Shown here piece after piece: positions 8,643 to 18,367 of a stretch of 64,000 bases of DNA. Position 1 is the stretch's first letter, and the number at the start of each line of letters is the position of its first letter. Made by a program: the position numbers and the translations under genes. The DNA is from Hydrocarboniphaga daqingensis. Its GTDB lineage: Bacteria; Pseudomonadota; Gammaproteobacteria; Nevskiales; Nevskiaceae. The DNA lies in assembly GCF_900129825.1 (NCBI RefSeq), contig NZ_FQWZ01000008.1:62001-126000 (forward strand). The letters are read 5' to 3'. The notes under the pieces are model-generated. The model saw only the letters and a list, made by a program, of their open reading frames with translations. It ran no database searches and was not told the DNA's origin.

Positions 8643-10238
8643 ATGCAAAGACGAGATTTTTTGCGCACGGCCGCCGCGCTGTCGGCCGCCGGCCTCGGCG
8701 CTCCCGCTGCTTTTCTGAGCTTGACGGCCGATGCGGCCGACCTGAAGCGGCTCGGTAAGGCGGAGACCTTCAGCTACGCCGCGCTCAAGGGACAGGCGCG
8801 TGCGTTATCCCAGCAGCCCTACAAGTCGCACGCTGGCGAGTTGCCCAAAGAGGTCGCCGCGCTGGACTGGGATCAATACCAGGCGCTGCAGTTCCGCAAT
8901 GACCATGCGCTGTGGGGCGAGGAGGCGCTGCGGTTCAAGGCCAAGTTCTTTCATCTCGGGCTGTTCTTCAAGAGCCCGGTCAAGATGTACGAAATCGAGA
9001 ACGGCCAAGCCACCGAGATCGCCTATGACCCGGCGATGTTCGATTACGGCAAGAGCGGCGTGAACGGCAAGAAGCTGCCCAAGGATCTCGGTTTTGCCGG
9101 CTTCCGGTTGAACTTCCACACCGACGACACCCGCGATGTCGCCGCGTTTCTGGGGGCCAGCTACTTCCGTGCGGTCGGTGGCGAATGGCAGTACGGTCTG
9201 TCGGCGCGCGGCCTGGCCATCGACTGTGGCGCTCCGACGCCCGAAGAGTTCCCGAACTTCACGTCGTACTGGCTCGAGCGCCCTGCCAAGGGCAGCAACA
9301 CGCTGACGATCTACGCGCTGCTCGATTCGCCGAGCACCACGGGCGCCTATCGCTTTCTGCTAACGCCGGGCGGCACGCTGGTGATGGACATCGACGCGGC
9401 CCTGTATCCGCGCAAGACCATCGACCGTCTCGGTATCGCGCCGTGCACCAGCATGTACCAGACCGGCGAGAACGACCGCCGCATGGCCAACGACTGGCGC
9501 CCCGAAATCCACGATTCCGACGGTCTGTGCATGAACACCGGCGCCGGCGAGTGGATCTGGCGCCCGATCGCCAATCCGCGCAACCTGCGATTCAACGCCT
9601 ACCAGGACGAGAATCCGCGCGGTTTCGGCCTGCTGCAGCGTGACCGCAACTTCGACCACTATCAGGACGACGGCGTGTTCTACGACCGGCGGCCGAGTCT
9701 TTGGGTCGAACCCAAGGCGGGCTGGGGCAAGGGCTCGGTGCAGCTGGTTGAAATCCCGACCAACGACGAAACCTTCGACAACATCGTCGCGTTCTGGAAC
9801 CCGGCCAAGAAGCCGCAACCGGGCGAGGAACTGCTGTTCGGCTATCGGCTGCATTGGGGTGCACGGATGCCGAGCAGCCCGCCGTCGGCGATCTGCGTTG
9901 CAACGCGGACGGGCCTGGGCGGTGTCGTCGGCCGCCCGCGCCAGTATTTCTCTTGGCGTTTCGCGGTCGATTTCGCCGGCGGCGACCTGCCGTTGATCAG
10001 CGGCAAGGCCAAGGTCGAAGCGGTCATCAGCGTGTCGCGCGGCAAGGTTGAGATCACGTCGGCGCGCCCGCTGGACGACATCCGTGGCTACCGCGCGATG
10101 TTCGACCTCGTACCGCCGGATGACAGCACCACGCCGATCGACATCCGCCTGTATTTGGCGGCCAATGGCCAGCCGATGACCGAAACCTGGCTCTACCAGT
10201 ACACGCCGCCGCCGAAGGAAGATCGCAAGCTGGTTTGA
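8643..10238 (+). CDS. opgD: Glucan biosynthesis protein D, Tat-exported
   Basis: Periplasmic protein of the OpgG/OpgD (MdoG) family that shapes osmoregulated periplasmic glucans; E. coli OpgD was recently shown to be a beta-1,2-glucanase. It starts with a twin-arginine signal (MQRRDFLRTAAALSAAG), which marks OpgD rather than the Sec-exported OpgG. Family segments LGFAGFR, FLGASYFRAV, YGLSARGLAID and QFNAYxDxNPRGFGLLQ-like blocks are all present, and the 531-residue length is close to E. coli OpgD (551). No opgH or opgG is nearby. A bidirectional terminator follows. Confidence 0.94.
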   Translation: MQRRDFLRTAAALSAAGLGAPAAFLSLTADAADLKRLGKAETFSYAALKGQARALSQQPYKSHAGELPKEVAALDWDQYQALQFRNDHALWGEEALRFKAKFFHLGLFFKSPVKMYEIENGQATEIAYDPAMFDYGKSGVNGKKLPKDLGFAGFRLNFHTDDTRDVAAFLGASYFRAVGGEWQYGLSARGLAIDCGAPTPEEFPNFTSYWLERPAKGSNTLTIYALLDSPSTTGAYRFLLTPGGTLVMDIDAALYPRKTIDRLGIAPCTSMYQTGENDRRMANDWRPEIHDSDGLCMNTGAGEWIWRPIANPRNLRFNAYQDENPRGFGLLQRDRNFDHYQDDGVFYDRRPSLWVEPKAGWGKGSVQLVEIPTNDETFDNIVAFWNPAKKPQPGEELLFGYRLHWGARMPSSPPSAICVATRTGLGGVVGRPRQYFSWRFAVDFAGGDLPLISGKAKVEAVISVSRGKVEITSARPLDDIRGYRAMFDLVPPDDSTTPIDIRLYLAANGQPMTETWLYQYTPPPKEDRKLV

Positions 10239-10251
10239 TCGGCGTTGTCGC

Positions 10252-10287
10252 CAACCAAAATGCCGCCCTAAGGCGGCATTTTGGTTG
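10252..10287. terminator. Bidirectional terminator between opgD and the Pro/Ala-rich protein gene
   Basis: A perfect 16-bp inverted repeat, arm CAACCAAAATGCCGCC, with a 4-base CTAA loop. Each strand ends its stem in a TTTT run (…GGCATTTTGG), so it can serve the two convergent genes on either side. Confidence 0.85.
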
Positions 10288-10311
10288 TGACGATCCTCGG
10301 TGCCGGCTCGG

Positions 10312-11430
10312 TCAGCGGATGTACACCGGCCCGTGCAATTCGGTGCCGAGCGTCTGTCCGGCCTCGTTGGCCAGCTGTGGCGACACGATCACCGTATAGC
10401 GTCCTGGTTTGAGATTCTTGAACAGCAGCATGCGGCGGTTGCTGTTAAGCACCCACTGTCCCGGCGGCGTGCTGCCGTTGCTCGCCAGCAGACGGATCGT
10501 GGCATCTCCTCGCAGATCGACATCGGCTGCCATCGGCGAATCAAACAGCAAGCCGACGATGCGCTCGTTGGCCGCCTGACCTGCATAGATCAAATTCAGA
10601 CGCCCGGCGCGACGCTGTTGTGGCCACCACTGCGTCAGGGCATCGGCTTGCGGCGCGACACGAGCAGCGGGCCGCGGCGCAGCTGCTGCCGGCTCGACAT
10701 CGGCGGTTTGCGGCGCCGTCGGCGCCGGAGCGGCTTCCGGCTCGCTGACTTCGGCCGGTTCGGCGACATCGGCCGGTGTAGCGCCAGCGCCGATGACGGG
10801 ATCAGGACGGGGACGGGGCAGCGCGGCGGATGCGACGCTCACAGCCTCGGTGGCCGCGGGCGCCGTTGCCGGCACGGATTCTGTTTCGATTGCATCGGCC
10901 GGCGCGGGCTCGGCTGCCGGTTCCGGTGCCGGCCCTGTGTCCTGCGCGCTGGCGGTATCGGTTTCGTCGGTGGGAGCCGTGTCAGCGGCGGGTGCCTCGC
11001 TGCTCGATGAAGCCGGTGCCAGCACCGGGTCGGGCTGGGGGCGCGGCAGGTTGGTCGGCACGTAGGCCGTCATCGCTGCAGGGGCCGGCGCGGGCGGCTC
11101 GGCCGGTGCGGGCGTTTCGGCAATGACCGGCGCATCGGCCGCTTCGCCGTTGCCGGCGCTCTCGGGTTCGTCGGTCGGCATCGGGAAGTCCGATGCTCCT
11201 TCGATCTCGACGCTGGAATCACCGGTGTCGGGCGCGGCGACGGCGGGCTTGGGCGGTGAGACCGAGTCCGGCGGTGTGGCGATGTCGCTGGCCACCATGC
11301 CAGCGTCGGCCGCAACAGCCGGCGCTTCGAGCGAGGCCGGCTCGCCGGACTTCATCTGCTGGAGCCCCCAATAGGAACCCGCTGCGATCACGGCCGCGAT
11401 ACCGGCGATCGCGACAACCTTGTTGCTCAT
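10312..11430 (-). CDS. Membrane-anchored Pro/Ala-rich protein with C-terminal Ig-like domain
   Basis: A 372-residue protein of unknown function. Residues about 4-22 form one membrane helix (VVAIAGIAAVIAAGSYWGL), probably leaving the rest in the periplasm. Residues 30-260 are a low-complexity Ala/Pro/Glu/Asp linker containing the motif LPRPxPDPV twice, at 128-136 and 204-212. The C-terminal about 105 residues are ordered and beta-rich; NERIVGLLFDSP, then GRYTVIVSPQLANEAGQTLG resembles the bacterial SbsA/Big_5 Ig-like fold. The layout suggests an envelope-spanning arm, as in TonB or FtsN-like proteins, but there is no SPOR or TonB domain. It is monocistronic and convergent with opgD. Confidence 0.75.
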   Translation of the reverse strand: MSNKVVAIAGIAAVIAAGSYWGLQQMKSGEPASLEAPAVAADAGMVASDIATPPDSVSPPKPAVAAPDTGDSSVEIEGASDFPMPTDEPESAGNGEAADAPVIAETPAPAEPPAPAPAAMTAYVPTNLPRPQPDPVLAPASSSSEAPAADTAPTDETDTASAQDTGPAPEPAAEPAPADAIETESVPATAPAATEAVSVASAALPRPRPDPVIGAGATPADVAEPAEVSEPEAAPAPTAPQTADVEPAAAAPRPAARVAPQADALTQWWPQQRRAGRLNLIYAGQAANERIVGLLFDSPMAADVDLRGDATIRLLASNGSTPPGQWVLNSNRRMLLFKNLKPGRYTVIVSPQLANEAGQTLGTELHGPVYIR

Positions 11431-11688
11431 TCCAGACTCCGCATCTTGTTGGATTAATCGGGGCCACGCGGGCCTGCCGCGAGCGAAACACTATTGGCCA
11501 GCGACGCGCGAGGCGTCAATTGCCATATGGACGAGGTCGGGTGATCCCGGCTTTGCATTTGCTCAAGCGCGGACAACGCTCTGGCCGCCGCGCCAGTGCG
11601 GCGACCGGAACCTCACAGCGATAATGGTCGTCTTGATGATTCGATTCCGCGTCATTTTCCTTTTCTCAACTGATCTTCTGGAGCTGTC

Positions 11689-13092
11689 ATGAGCGATCGT
11701 CTGCTGGATTTCACCCAATCGCCGCTGGGCAAGCAGATTGCCGGCTTCCTCGGCATGCCGACGCCGCCGAAGCTGCGCCGTGCCAAGGCCGGCTACGCCG
11801 CTCAGCCGTTGCAAGGCAAGACCGTGCTGCTCGGCGGCGGATCGGCCGCGCAGTTGTCGTCGGCGCTGGTGCAGGCGCTGAACCAGATGGGCGCGACGAT
11901 CACCGTCAGCTCCGAGCTGCCGGGCCTGGCGCCGGTCAAAAAGGCCGCGACGGACGCCAAAGTCCCGCTGAAGACCGAAACGGTCGGCGAGGGCGCGTAT
12001 GCCTACGTGTTCGATGCCAGCGGCATTGAAGGCACCGACGGCCTGCGTCAGTTGTACGACTTCCTGCAGCCGCGCATTTCCAAGCTGGCCGCTAACGGCC
12101 GCGTGCTGCTGCTGAGCCGCGCTGCCGCCGACGCCGGCTCGGTTGCCGGTTACACCGCCTCCATGGCGTTGCGCGGCTTCACCAAGTCGCTCGGCAAGGA
12201 AATCGGCAAGAAGGGGGCGACGGTCAACCTGATCGAGGTCGGCGCCGGTGCTGAGCCGACGATTGAAGGCGCGCTGCGTTTCCTGCTGACCGAGCACTCG
12301 GCGTATGTCGACGCGCAGTTCCTGGCGCTGACCAAGCCCGCCAAGGGCGCCGTGGTCGACCAGTTCGTGTCGCCGCTGTCTGGCAAGGTTGCTGTTGTCA
12401 CCGGTGCGGCGCGCGGTATCGGCGCGTCGATTGCCGAGACGTTGGCACGTGAAGGCGCGACCGTGATCGGCGTTGACCGTCCGGCTGAAGAGGGCGCGCT
12501 GGGCCTGACGATGTCGCGTATCGGCGGTCGTGGCCTGGCTCTCGACGTGACGGCGCCCGACGCTGGCGAGCGCCTCGCCACCGAGGTGGGCAAGATCGAC
12601 ATCGTCGTGCACAACGCGGGCGTCACCCGCGACAAGATGCTGCGCAACATGCCGACCCATTGGTGGGATCAGGTGCTCGAGATCAACCTCGGCGCGATCA
12701 TGCGGATCAACGAGCGCCTGTTCAAAGGTGCGCTCAACGAAGGCGCGCGCATCATCTGCATCTCGTCGATCGGCGGCATCTCCGGCAACGCGGGCCAGAC
12801 CAATTACGGCGCCACCAAGGCCGGCATCATCGGCTACGTCGAAGCGCTGGCACCGCAGATGGCCAAGAACGGCGGCGCGATCAACGCCGTGGCGCCGGGC
12901 TTCATCGAGACCCAGATGACCGCCGCGATGCCGGCCGTTCCGCGCGAAGTGGGCCGTCGTCTGGCCTCGCTGAACCAGGGCGGCCAGCCGGTTGACATCG
13001 CGGAAGCCGTCACGTTCTTTGCCAGCCCCTTGGCGGCCGGCGTGAATGGGCGCACGCTACGCGTCTGTGGACAGAATTTCATGGGTGCTTGA
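11689..13092 (+). CDS. High-molecular-weight 3-oxoacyl-ACP reductase (FabG4-type SDR)
   Basis: A 467-residue two-domain short-chain dehydrogenase. The N-terminal half (about 40-215) is a degenerate Rossmann-like domain with no proper cofactor loop. The C-terminal half is a classical SDR with TGAARGIG at 238-245, NAG at 309-311, and the catalytic Ser about 360, Tyr373 and Lys377 (YGATK). High-molecular-weight FabG proteins reduce 3-oxoacyl-CoA or -ACP with NADH and often work beside MaoC-type hydratases; a MaoC-like gene occurs at 42383, far away. The ribosome site GGAG sits 6 bases before the ATG. The stop codon overlaps the ribA start (TGATG). Confidence 0.9.
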   Translation: MSDRLLDFTQSPLGKQIAGFLGMPTPPKLRRAKAGYAAQPLQGKTVLLGGGSAAQLSSALVQALNQMGATITVSSELPGLAPVKKAATDAKVPLKTETVGEGAYAYVFDASGIEGTDGLRQLYDFLQPRISKLAANGRVLLLSRAAADAGSVAGYTASMALRGFTKSLGKEIGKKGATVNLIEVGAGAEPTIEGALRFLLTEHSAYVDAQFLALTKPAKGAVVDQFVSPLSGKVAVVTGAARGIGASIAETLAREGATVIGVDRPAEEGALGLTMSRIGGRGLALDVTAPDAGERLATEVGKIDIVVHNAGVTRDKMLRNMPTHWWDQVLEINLGAIMRINERLFKGALNEGARIICISSIGGISGNAGQTNYGATKAGIIGYVEALAPQMAKNGGAINAVAPGFIETQMTAAMPAVPREVGRRLASLNQGGQPVDIAEAVTFFASPLAAGVNGRTLRVCGQNFMGA

Positions 13093-13718
13093 TGGAACCC
13101 GTCGCCTCAGCGCGAACGACGAAACGCTTACCGCTGGTCAAGATTGCCGAGTCCAAGTTGCCGACGCCGTTTGCGGAATTCCGCATCACGGTGTTCCGGG
13201 CAGCCGACGACAAAGAGCATGTCATTGTCTCGCTCGGTGATCTCGCCAACGGCGAACCGCCACTGGTACGCGTCCACTCGGAATGTCTGACCGGCGACGC
13301 GCTGTTCTCGCTGCGCTGCGACTGCGGCTTCCAGCTGCAGTCGGCCTTGGCCACGATTGCTGAGGCGGGCCGCGGCGCCGTGCTGTATCTGCGACAGGAA
13401 GGGCGCGGCATCGGTCTTGGCAACAAGATCCGCGCCTACGCGCTACAGGATCACGGCCGCGATACGGTGGAAGCCAATCATCAGCTTGGTTTTCCGGCTG
13501 ATGCACGCGAATACGGCTTGGCCGTCGATCTTCTGCACTTCCTCGGCGTGCAGAAGATCAAGCTGATGACCAATAACCCGCTGAAGGTCGATGCCCTGGT
13601 TACGCATGGCATCGAGGTCACCGAGCGCGTGCCGGTGCAGTCCGGGCTCAATCCGCACAACGAAAGCTATCTGCGGACCAAGGCCGACAAAATGGGGCAT
13701 TGGCTGACGCTGCCGTGA
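13092..13718 (+). CDS. ribA: GTP cyclohydrolase II
   Basis: First enzyme of riboflavin synthesis, opening GTP to 2,5-diamino-6-ribosylamino-pyrimidinone phosphate, formate and pyrophosphate. The 208-residue protein carries the zinc-binding motif with Cys65, Cys76 and Cys78 ([17 protein letters not shown]) and the catalytic [13 protein letters not shown] segment. It is a stand-alone RibA, not fused to RibB. The ATG at 13092 overlaps the fabG stop by one base; a TTG immediately before it is an unneeded alternative. No FMN riboswitch can sit here because the upstream DNA is coding. Its end overlaps the ABC1-family gene. Confidence 0.95.
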   Translation: MEPVASARTTKRLPLVKIAESKLPTPFAEFRITVFRAADDKEHVIVSLGDLANGEPPLVRVHSECLTGDALFSLRCDCGFQLQSALATIAEAGRGAVLYLRQEGRGIGLGNKIRAYALQDHGRDTVEANHQLGFPADAREYGLAVDLLHFLGVQKIKLMTNNPLKVDALVTHGIEVTERVPVQSGLNPHNESYLRTKADKMGHWLTLP

Positions 13719-15886
13719 CCGACGAGTTGCCTCCGCCGGGCGGCTCGCCGCCCGCTCGTCGCGGCGGCCTGCTGCGCGAACTGGGCTCGTTGACCGTCTC
13801 GACGTACCGGCTCACGCAGAGTCTGAGTCCTCTGCTCAAGCAACTCGGCACTGATCGCGATACCACGCGCGAGGAGTTGTCGGCGTCGATCGACGTGATC
13901 TTCGATGCGCTGTATCGCCATCCGTTGCTGCGCTCGACGGAGAAAATCACGTCCTACCTGCGGCAGCGACGGCTGATTCCAAACGAGGAATCGACCGAGG
14001 AGCTGATCCGCTTCGTCGTGGCGCAGGGCGTCGCGCGCAGCCCGGTCCAGGTGCCGGACACGATCGTCAATGAGTTCTGGCGATTCTTCGACGAACTGTT
14101 CCAGAGCCCGGAGCTCAAGGGCTTGGGCGAGTTGTCGCTCGACATGATCCGGCTGGTGGTGCGGACCTACGAGCCGCTGCTGGTCGAGATCGTCAACGTC
14201 CTGAAGGCGGGGCGGCGCTACAACGAATTTCAGGTGCGCGAGCTGATGCTGCGTGCCGCTACGGTCCGCAGCGACGTGGCCATCGTCAAGCGCCAGATCC
14301 GTGCGCTGCGCTACATCAAGCCGTTCTTCAGCACCGACGCCAAAGACTTCAAGGCCCAGGCCCAGATCATCGCCAGTATGGTCCGGGAGTTTGGGCCGTT
14401 CTTCGTCAAGATGGCGCAAGTCGCTGCGGCCAACGCCGACTTTCTTCCCGAGGAAATTGCGCGCGAGCTGGCCGTGTTCCACGAAGATGTCCCGCCGATG
14501 AGCGAGGACGAGGTCGTCGCCGCCTTCATGGAGTGTTACGGCCGTCCGCCGTACGAGCTGTACATGGACTTCGACGCATCCCGGCCGATCAAATCCGGAT
14601 CGATCGGCAGCGTCTACGTGGCCAAGAAGCCGTTCCTCGATAACGGGCTCGAAGTCCTGCGGCCGGTGGTCATCAAGGTGGGGCGCCACAACATCGATCG
14701 AGAGTTCGCGATCGGCAAGATGGTGCTGGGCCTGGCGATCATGTCGAGCCAGTACTGGGCGCCGCACAGCAAACTCACGCCGTTTCTGCGCGCGATGCAG
14801 GAGCAGGTCGACGAGTTCGTCGCCGGCTTCATGGAAGAGCTGGACTTCGAGCAAGAAGCGCAGAATCACGCCCGCTTCTACGACCGCAGCTTGCGCAGCG
14901 GCTTGTGGAAGGTGCCGGAGCTTTACGGCCATACCCATCGCATCATCGAGATGGAGTATCTGTCCGATGCCACTGGCCTGACGCGCGCGCTGCGCCGCAT
15001 GAACCGCCGTGATCGTCGTCGCTTCCAGATGCGTCTGGCCGAGCGGCTGCTGTATGCGGTGCTGTATCACGGGCTGATCTACGGCGAAATTCACGGCGAT
15101 CTGCATCCGGGCAATGTCATGGTCGGATCGGACGGCGCGCTGCACCTGATCGACTGGGGCAATGTCGTCAAGCTCGACGGCAAGGTGGGCGCGGTCTGGG
15201 ACTATCTGGCCGCCGCCGTGCTCGCCGATACCGAACTGCTGACCGACACGCTGATCGAAATGTCGACGCACCCCGAAGCCAACCGTGAGCGCCGCGGCGA
15301 GATTCGCGCCGCGCTTGACGAGACGCTGTCGCGCAAGGGCGTCACCCCACTAACGCGCCGCAACTTTATCGTCGAGCTTCAGCGAGGCGGACTCGACGGC
15401 TTGTACCGCCGCGGCCAGACCGTGCTGCACTTGATGGCCAACACCCAGCAGGCGGGCCTGGTCTTGCGCCGCGACTATCTGCATTTGTCGCGCGCCCTGT
15501 TCGCGGCGGCCGGCAGCATCGGCAGCCTGTACGAAAACGATCCCAAGAAGCTGCTGGCCCGCGATATGGCGATGTCGTTGGCGCGGCTACCGCTGCGCGC
15601 CAGCCAGGACTGGCTGCGGCACGAGGCGCGCGGCATCGCGGCGACGCTGGCGGGCCGGATCCCGATGCCACGCCGGCTGCGCGCGCGGCTTGAACAACCT
15701 CCCGTTGTGCCTCGCCCGGAGCCGGTGACGCCGCGCGTGCTGTTCCCGCTGCCGACCCGGCCGGGTGACGCTGCGGGCCGCGCCATGCCGGGCGAACATG
15801 ACATCTCGCGGCGCGCTGCAGCGACGTCGCAGCCCCCATCCAAAAAGCCGCGCCGGCCGCGGCCTAGTCGAGGCGAAGCATCCTGA
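13715..15886 (+). CDS. ABC1/UbiB-family atypical kinase with altered signature motifs
   Basis: A 723-residue protein of the AarF/ABC1/UbiB family. The kinase-like core shows the family's N-terminal region, but KxGQ reads KMAQ (in [10 protein letters not shown]), the Ala-rich nucleotide loop reads [11 protein letters not shown], and the metal-binding DFG is DWG (LIDWGN). The catalytic HGDLHPGN is intact. UbiB-type members often carry C-terminal membrane helices, but this one ends in a basic, Pro/Arg-rich tail after about residue 630. UbiB proteins support ubiquinone synthesis; PyrD next door needs ubiquinone. The GTG at 13715 overlaps the ribA stop (GTGA); a TTG at 13700 is an alternative start. 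The role is uncertain. Confidence 0.82.
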   Translation: MTDELPPPGGSPPARRGGLLRELGSLTVSTYRLTQSLSPLLKQLGTDRDTTREELSASIDVIFDALYRHPLLRSTEKITSYLRQRRLIPNEESTEELIRFVVAQGVARSPVQVPDTIVNEFWRFFDELFQSPELKGLGELSLDMIRLVVRTYEPLLVEIVNVLKAGRRYNEFQVRELMLRAATVRSDVAIVKRQIRALRYIKPFFSTDAKDFKAQAQIIASMVREFGPFFVKMAQVAAANADFLPEEIARELAVFHEDVPPMSEDEVVAAFMECYGRPPYELYMDFDASRPIKSGSIGSVYVAKKPFLDNGLEVLRPVVIKVGRHNIDREFAIGKMVLGLAIMSSQYWAPHSKLTPFLRAMQEQVDEFVAGFMEELDFEQEAQNHARFYDRSLRSGLWKVPELYGHTHRIIEMEYLSDATGLTRALRRMNRRDRRRFQMRLAERLLYAVLYHGLIYGEIHGDLHPGNVMVGSDGALHLIDWGNVVKLDGKVGAVWDYLAAAVLADTELLTDTLIEMSTHPEANRERRGEIRAALDETLSRKGVTPLTRRNFIVELQRGGLDGLYRRGQTVLHLMANTQQAGLVLRRDYLHLSRALFAAAGSIGSLYENDPKKLLARDMAMSLARLPLRASQDWLRHEARGIAATLAGRIPMPRRLRARLEQPPVVPRPEPVTPRVLFPLPTRPGDAAGRAMPGEHDISRRAAATSQPPSKKPRRPRPSRGEAS

Positions 15887-16905
15887 TGAGCGGTTTGTAT
15901 ACGTTGGCGCGAACGGCGCTGTTTTCGATCGACGCCGAGCGCGCCCACGATCTGACGTTGGAATTGTTCCGTCGTGCGCCTCAACTGGCGACCGCGCCGT
16001 TCGCGCGAGCGGCCGTCGATGACCCGGTCGAATTACTCGGCCTCGAATTTCGCAATCGAGTCGGTCTTGCAGCCGGGCTCGATAAAAACGGTGCGTGCCT
16101 GCGCGCCTGGGACCGCCTGGGCTTCGGCTTCGTCGAAGTCGGTACGGTGACGCCGCGACCCCAGCCTGGCAATCCGAAACCCCGCATGTTCCGGCTTCCG
16201 GAACATCAGGCACTGATCAACCGGCTCGGCTTCAACAACCTCGGCGTCGACGCTTTGCTGCGCAACGTCGACGAAGCGGACTTTGGTGGTGTGCTCGGCA
16301 TCAACATCGGCAAGAACGCGACCACGCCGATCGAGAATGCGGTCGATGACTACCGTTTATGCCTGCAGAAGGTCTACGCCGCTGCCGACTACGTGACGGT
16401 CAACATCTCATCGCCCAACACCAAGAATCTGCGTGACTTGCAGGATGAGTCGCGGCTGCATGCCTTGCTGTCGGATCTGGTCGCCACGGCAGCCGGGTTG
16501 GCGCAGCGCCATGGCAAGCGCGTGCCGTTGCTGGTCAAGATCGCGCCCGATGTCAGCATCGAGCAACTCGACGGAGTCGTGACCGCCGCGCGCGAGGCGG
16601 GCGTCGATGGGCTGATTGCGACCAACACCACGATTGACCGTGCTGCGGTGCAGGGCAGCGAACATGCGTCCGAGGCGGGAGGCCTGTCCGGTGCGCCGTT
16701 GCGGACCGCATCGACGGAAACGCTCAGGAGGCTGCGTCATCGCGTTGGTTCCGACTTCGTACTGGTTGGTGTCGGTGGCGTGATGTCAGGTGCCGACGCG
16801 AGAGCCAAGCGCGAGGCGGGGGCCGATCTGGTGCAGCTCTACACCGGTTTCATTTATCGGGGTCCGTCCTTGATCGCGGAAGCGGCGCGCGCACTCAAGA
16901 GCTGA
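15886..16905 (+). CDS. pyrD: Dihydroorotate dehydrogenase (quinone), class 2
   Basis: FMN enzyme that oxidises dihydroorotate to orotate in pyrimidine synthesis and passes electrons to ubiquinone at the inner membrane. The N-terminal helices ([18 protein letters not shown]) form the quinone-binding extension that defines class 2. FMN site residues appear in AAGLDKNG, and the catalytic serine lies in [14 protein letters not shown] (about 175). The 339-residue length is normal for the class. The start ATG overlaps the last base of the upstream stop codon, so translation is likely coupled to the ABC1-family gene. Confidence 0.96.
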   Translation: MSGLYTLARTALFSIDAERAHDLTLELFRRAPQLATAPFARAAVDDPVELLGLEFRNRVGLAAGLDKNGACLRAWDRLGFGFVEVGTVTPRPQPGNPKPRMFRLPEHQALINRLGFNNLGVDALLRNVDEADFGGVLGINIGKNATTPIENAVDDYRLCLQKVYAAADYVTVNISSPNTKNLRDLQDESRLHALLSDLVATAAGLAQRHGKRVPLLVKIAPDVSIEQLDGVVTAAREAGVDGLIATNTTIDRAAVQGSEHASEAGGLSGAPLRTASTETLRRLRHRVGSDFVLVGVGGVMSGADARAKREAGADLVQLYTGFIYRGPSLIAEAARALKS

Positions 16906-17045
16906 TCCAGGTATCGGATTGAAGGGTGCTACGGCCCGCCTTACAGTGGGCCCGTGTCTTGCAGGGGCGATCGGCGGGATTCGCGGTCGTATGGGAACAA
17001 ACATTAGAAGGCCGCGATTCAGTGGCCGCAAAAAGGGATTGACCA

Positions 17046-18314
17046 ATGAACAAGCTTGCAATCGGAATGCTGCTGTCCTGCGTGTCCGGGCTTTTATCGC
17101 CGTTGGCATGGGCTGATGAACCGGCAGCGTCAAAACCGTCGGTCAGTGCAATGGGGCTGTTTGAATTGCCGGACAACGCGCGCGATTCCGATGACGGCGT
17201 GGGCGGCAGCCTGAGTTTTTACTTGCCGCTGACCAGCCGCACCGGCGAAGGCCTCGAGTTTGATTTCTACGGCGTCAAGCGCGATGCAGACGCTGGCAGT
17301 AGCGATTCGCAGCTGGGCTTGTTCGTCAATTACACCAAGAGCTTTGGTGTCTATGGCTGGGATGGCGAAGCGGGCTTCGAGCAGTATTTGCCGCCGTTTT
17401 CGCCCTATGTTCTCGCGGGCGTGGGCGTGGTTCGCGACGTCGTTGCGACCGGTGACCACTACGCTCCGGGCTTGAACCTGGGGGCCGGCATTGCATTCCC
17501 GATTGGCGCTAGCGGCATGGCCCTGCGCACCGAAACCCGCGTCGTCGGGCAGGTCAACGACGAGTCCGTGCCGGGCGAGGACTACTTGGTCGACGTGCAG
17601 TTCCGCGTCGGCTTGTCGATTCCGCTCGGTGAGGCCGCGGCATCGTCGGGCGATCCGGCGCCGGCCGAGGAGTGCGGTGTCGCCGTGGTCGATCCGATCA
17701 CCGGTCGCAAAGACTGCTCGGTCGACTCGGATCGCGACGGCATTGACGACAATGCGGATCTGTGTCCCGGCACGCCGTCCGGCACACCGGTTGATCTCAA
17801 TGGCTGCACCGCAACGCCGAACCCGGACGCCGACGGCGATGGCGTACCCGATGAGGCCGACACCTGCCCCGACACCCAGTCCGGCGTCACCGTCGACATG
17901 AGCGGCTGCGTGCTCCCGCAAGGCGAAGGCGCAACGCCGCCGCCGGCCGACGCCAAGCGCGTCGTGCTGAGCAATGTGCGCTTCGAGATGAACTCTGCTG
18001 ACCTGACGGCGCAAGCCAAGGACGTCCTTGATCAAGCGGCTCAGGGCTTGTCCGCGGAAACGGAGATCGTGGTCGAGGTGGCCGGCCACACCGACGGCGC
18101 AGGCCGCGGCAACTACAACCTGATGCTGTCGTTGCTGCGCGCTGAAAACGTTCGCCAGTACCTGATCAGCAAGGGCATCAGTCGCTATCGCTTGTTTGTC
18201 GAGGGCTACGGCGAAACCCGCCCGGTTGGTCCGAACGATACGGCCGAAGGGCGCGCTGCCAATCGCCGCGTTGACCTGGACAAGCTCGACGTCAAGGTCA
18301 TCGAGAGCAAGTAA
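17046..18314 (+). CDS. OmpA-family outer membrane protein with thrombospondin type 3 repeats
   Basis: A 422-residue envelope protein. Residues 1-23 are a Sec signal peptide (cleavage likely after AWA). Residues about 30-200 form a predicted small beta barrel with alternating strands ending in VQFRVGLSIPL. Residues about 215-295 hold two calcium-binding thrombospondin type 3 repeats (DSDRDGIDD and DADGDGVPDEADTCPD). The C-terminal OmpA domain (about 305-415) binds peptidoglycan: GHTDGAGRGNYNLMLSLLRAENV-like core and GRAANRRVDL. This arrangement resembles OprF of pseudomonads. It probably links the outer membrane to the cell wall. A GC-rich hairpin follows the stop. Confidence 0.92.
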   Translation: MNKLAIGMLLSCVSGLLSPLAWADEPAASKPSVSAMGLFELPDNARDSDDGVGGSLSFYLPLTSRTGEGLEFDFYGVKRDADAGSSDSQLGLFVNYTKSFGVYGWDGEAGFEQYLPPFSPYVLAGVGVVRDVVATGDHYAPGLNLGAGIAFPIGASGMALRTETRVVGQVNDESVPGEDYLVDVQFRVGLSIPLGEAAASSGDPAPAEECGVAVVDPITGRKDCSVDSDRDGIDDNADLCPGTPSGTPVDLNGCTATPNPDADGDGVPDEADTCPDTQSGVTVDMSGCVLPQGEGATPPPADAKRVVLSNVRFEMNSADLTAQAKDVLDQAAQGLSAETEIVVEVAGHTDGAGRGNYNLMLSLLRAENVRQYLISKGISRYRLFVEGYGETRPVGPNDTAEGRAANRRVDLDKLDVKVIESK

Positions 18315-18321
18315 GGCCACG

Positions 18322-18354
18322 GTACCGGCCGCGGCTTGGTGTCGCGGCCGGTAC
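18322..18354 (+). terminator. Hairpin after the OmpA-family gene
   Basis: Perfect 12-bp inverted repeat GTACCGGCCGCG/CGCGGCCGGTAC with a 9-base loop, 8 bases after the stop codon. There is no T run on either side, so it may stabilise the mRNA end or act as a weak terminator between convergent genes. Confidence 0.5.
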
Positions 18355-18367
18355 TGTTGATGCCGTC

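Noticed and set aside
10600-11300. Possible tandem DNA repeats in the Pro/Ala-rich gene
   Set aside because: The repeats are of amino-acid composition with varying codons, apart from the two LPRPxPDPV motifs; there is no regular DNA unit.
13092-13100. FMN riboswitch before ribA
   Set aside because: The ribA start overlaps the fabG stop, leaving no non-coding leader.
13667-15271. A 534-codon open frame antisense to the ABC1-family gene
   Set aside because: It mirrors the codon pattern of the real gene on the other strand; high GC makes such shadows common, and its translation is His/Asp/Arg-rich with no family features.
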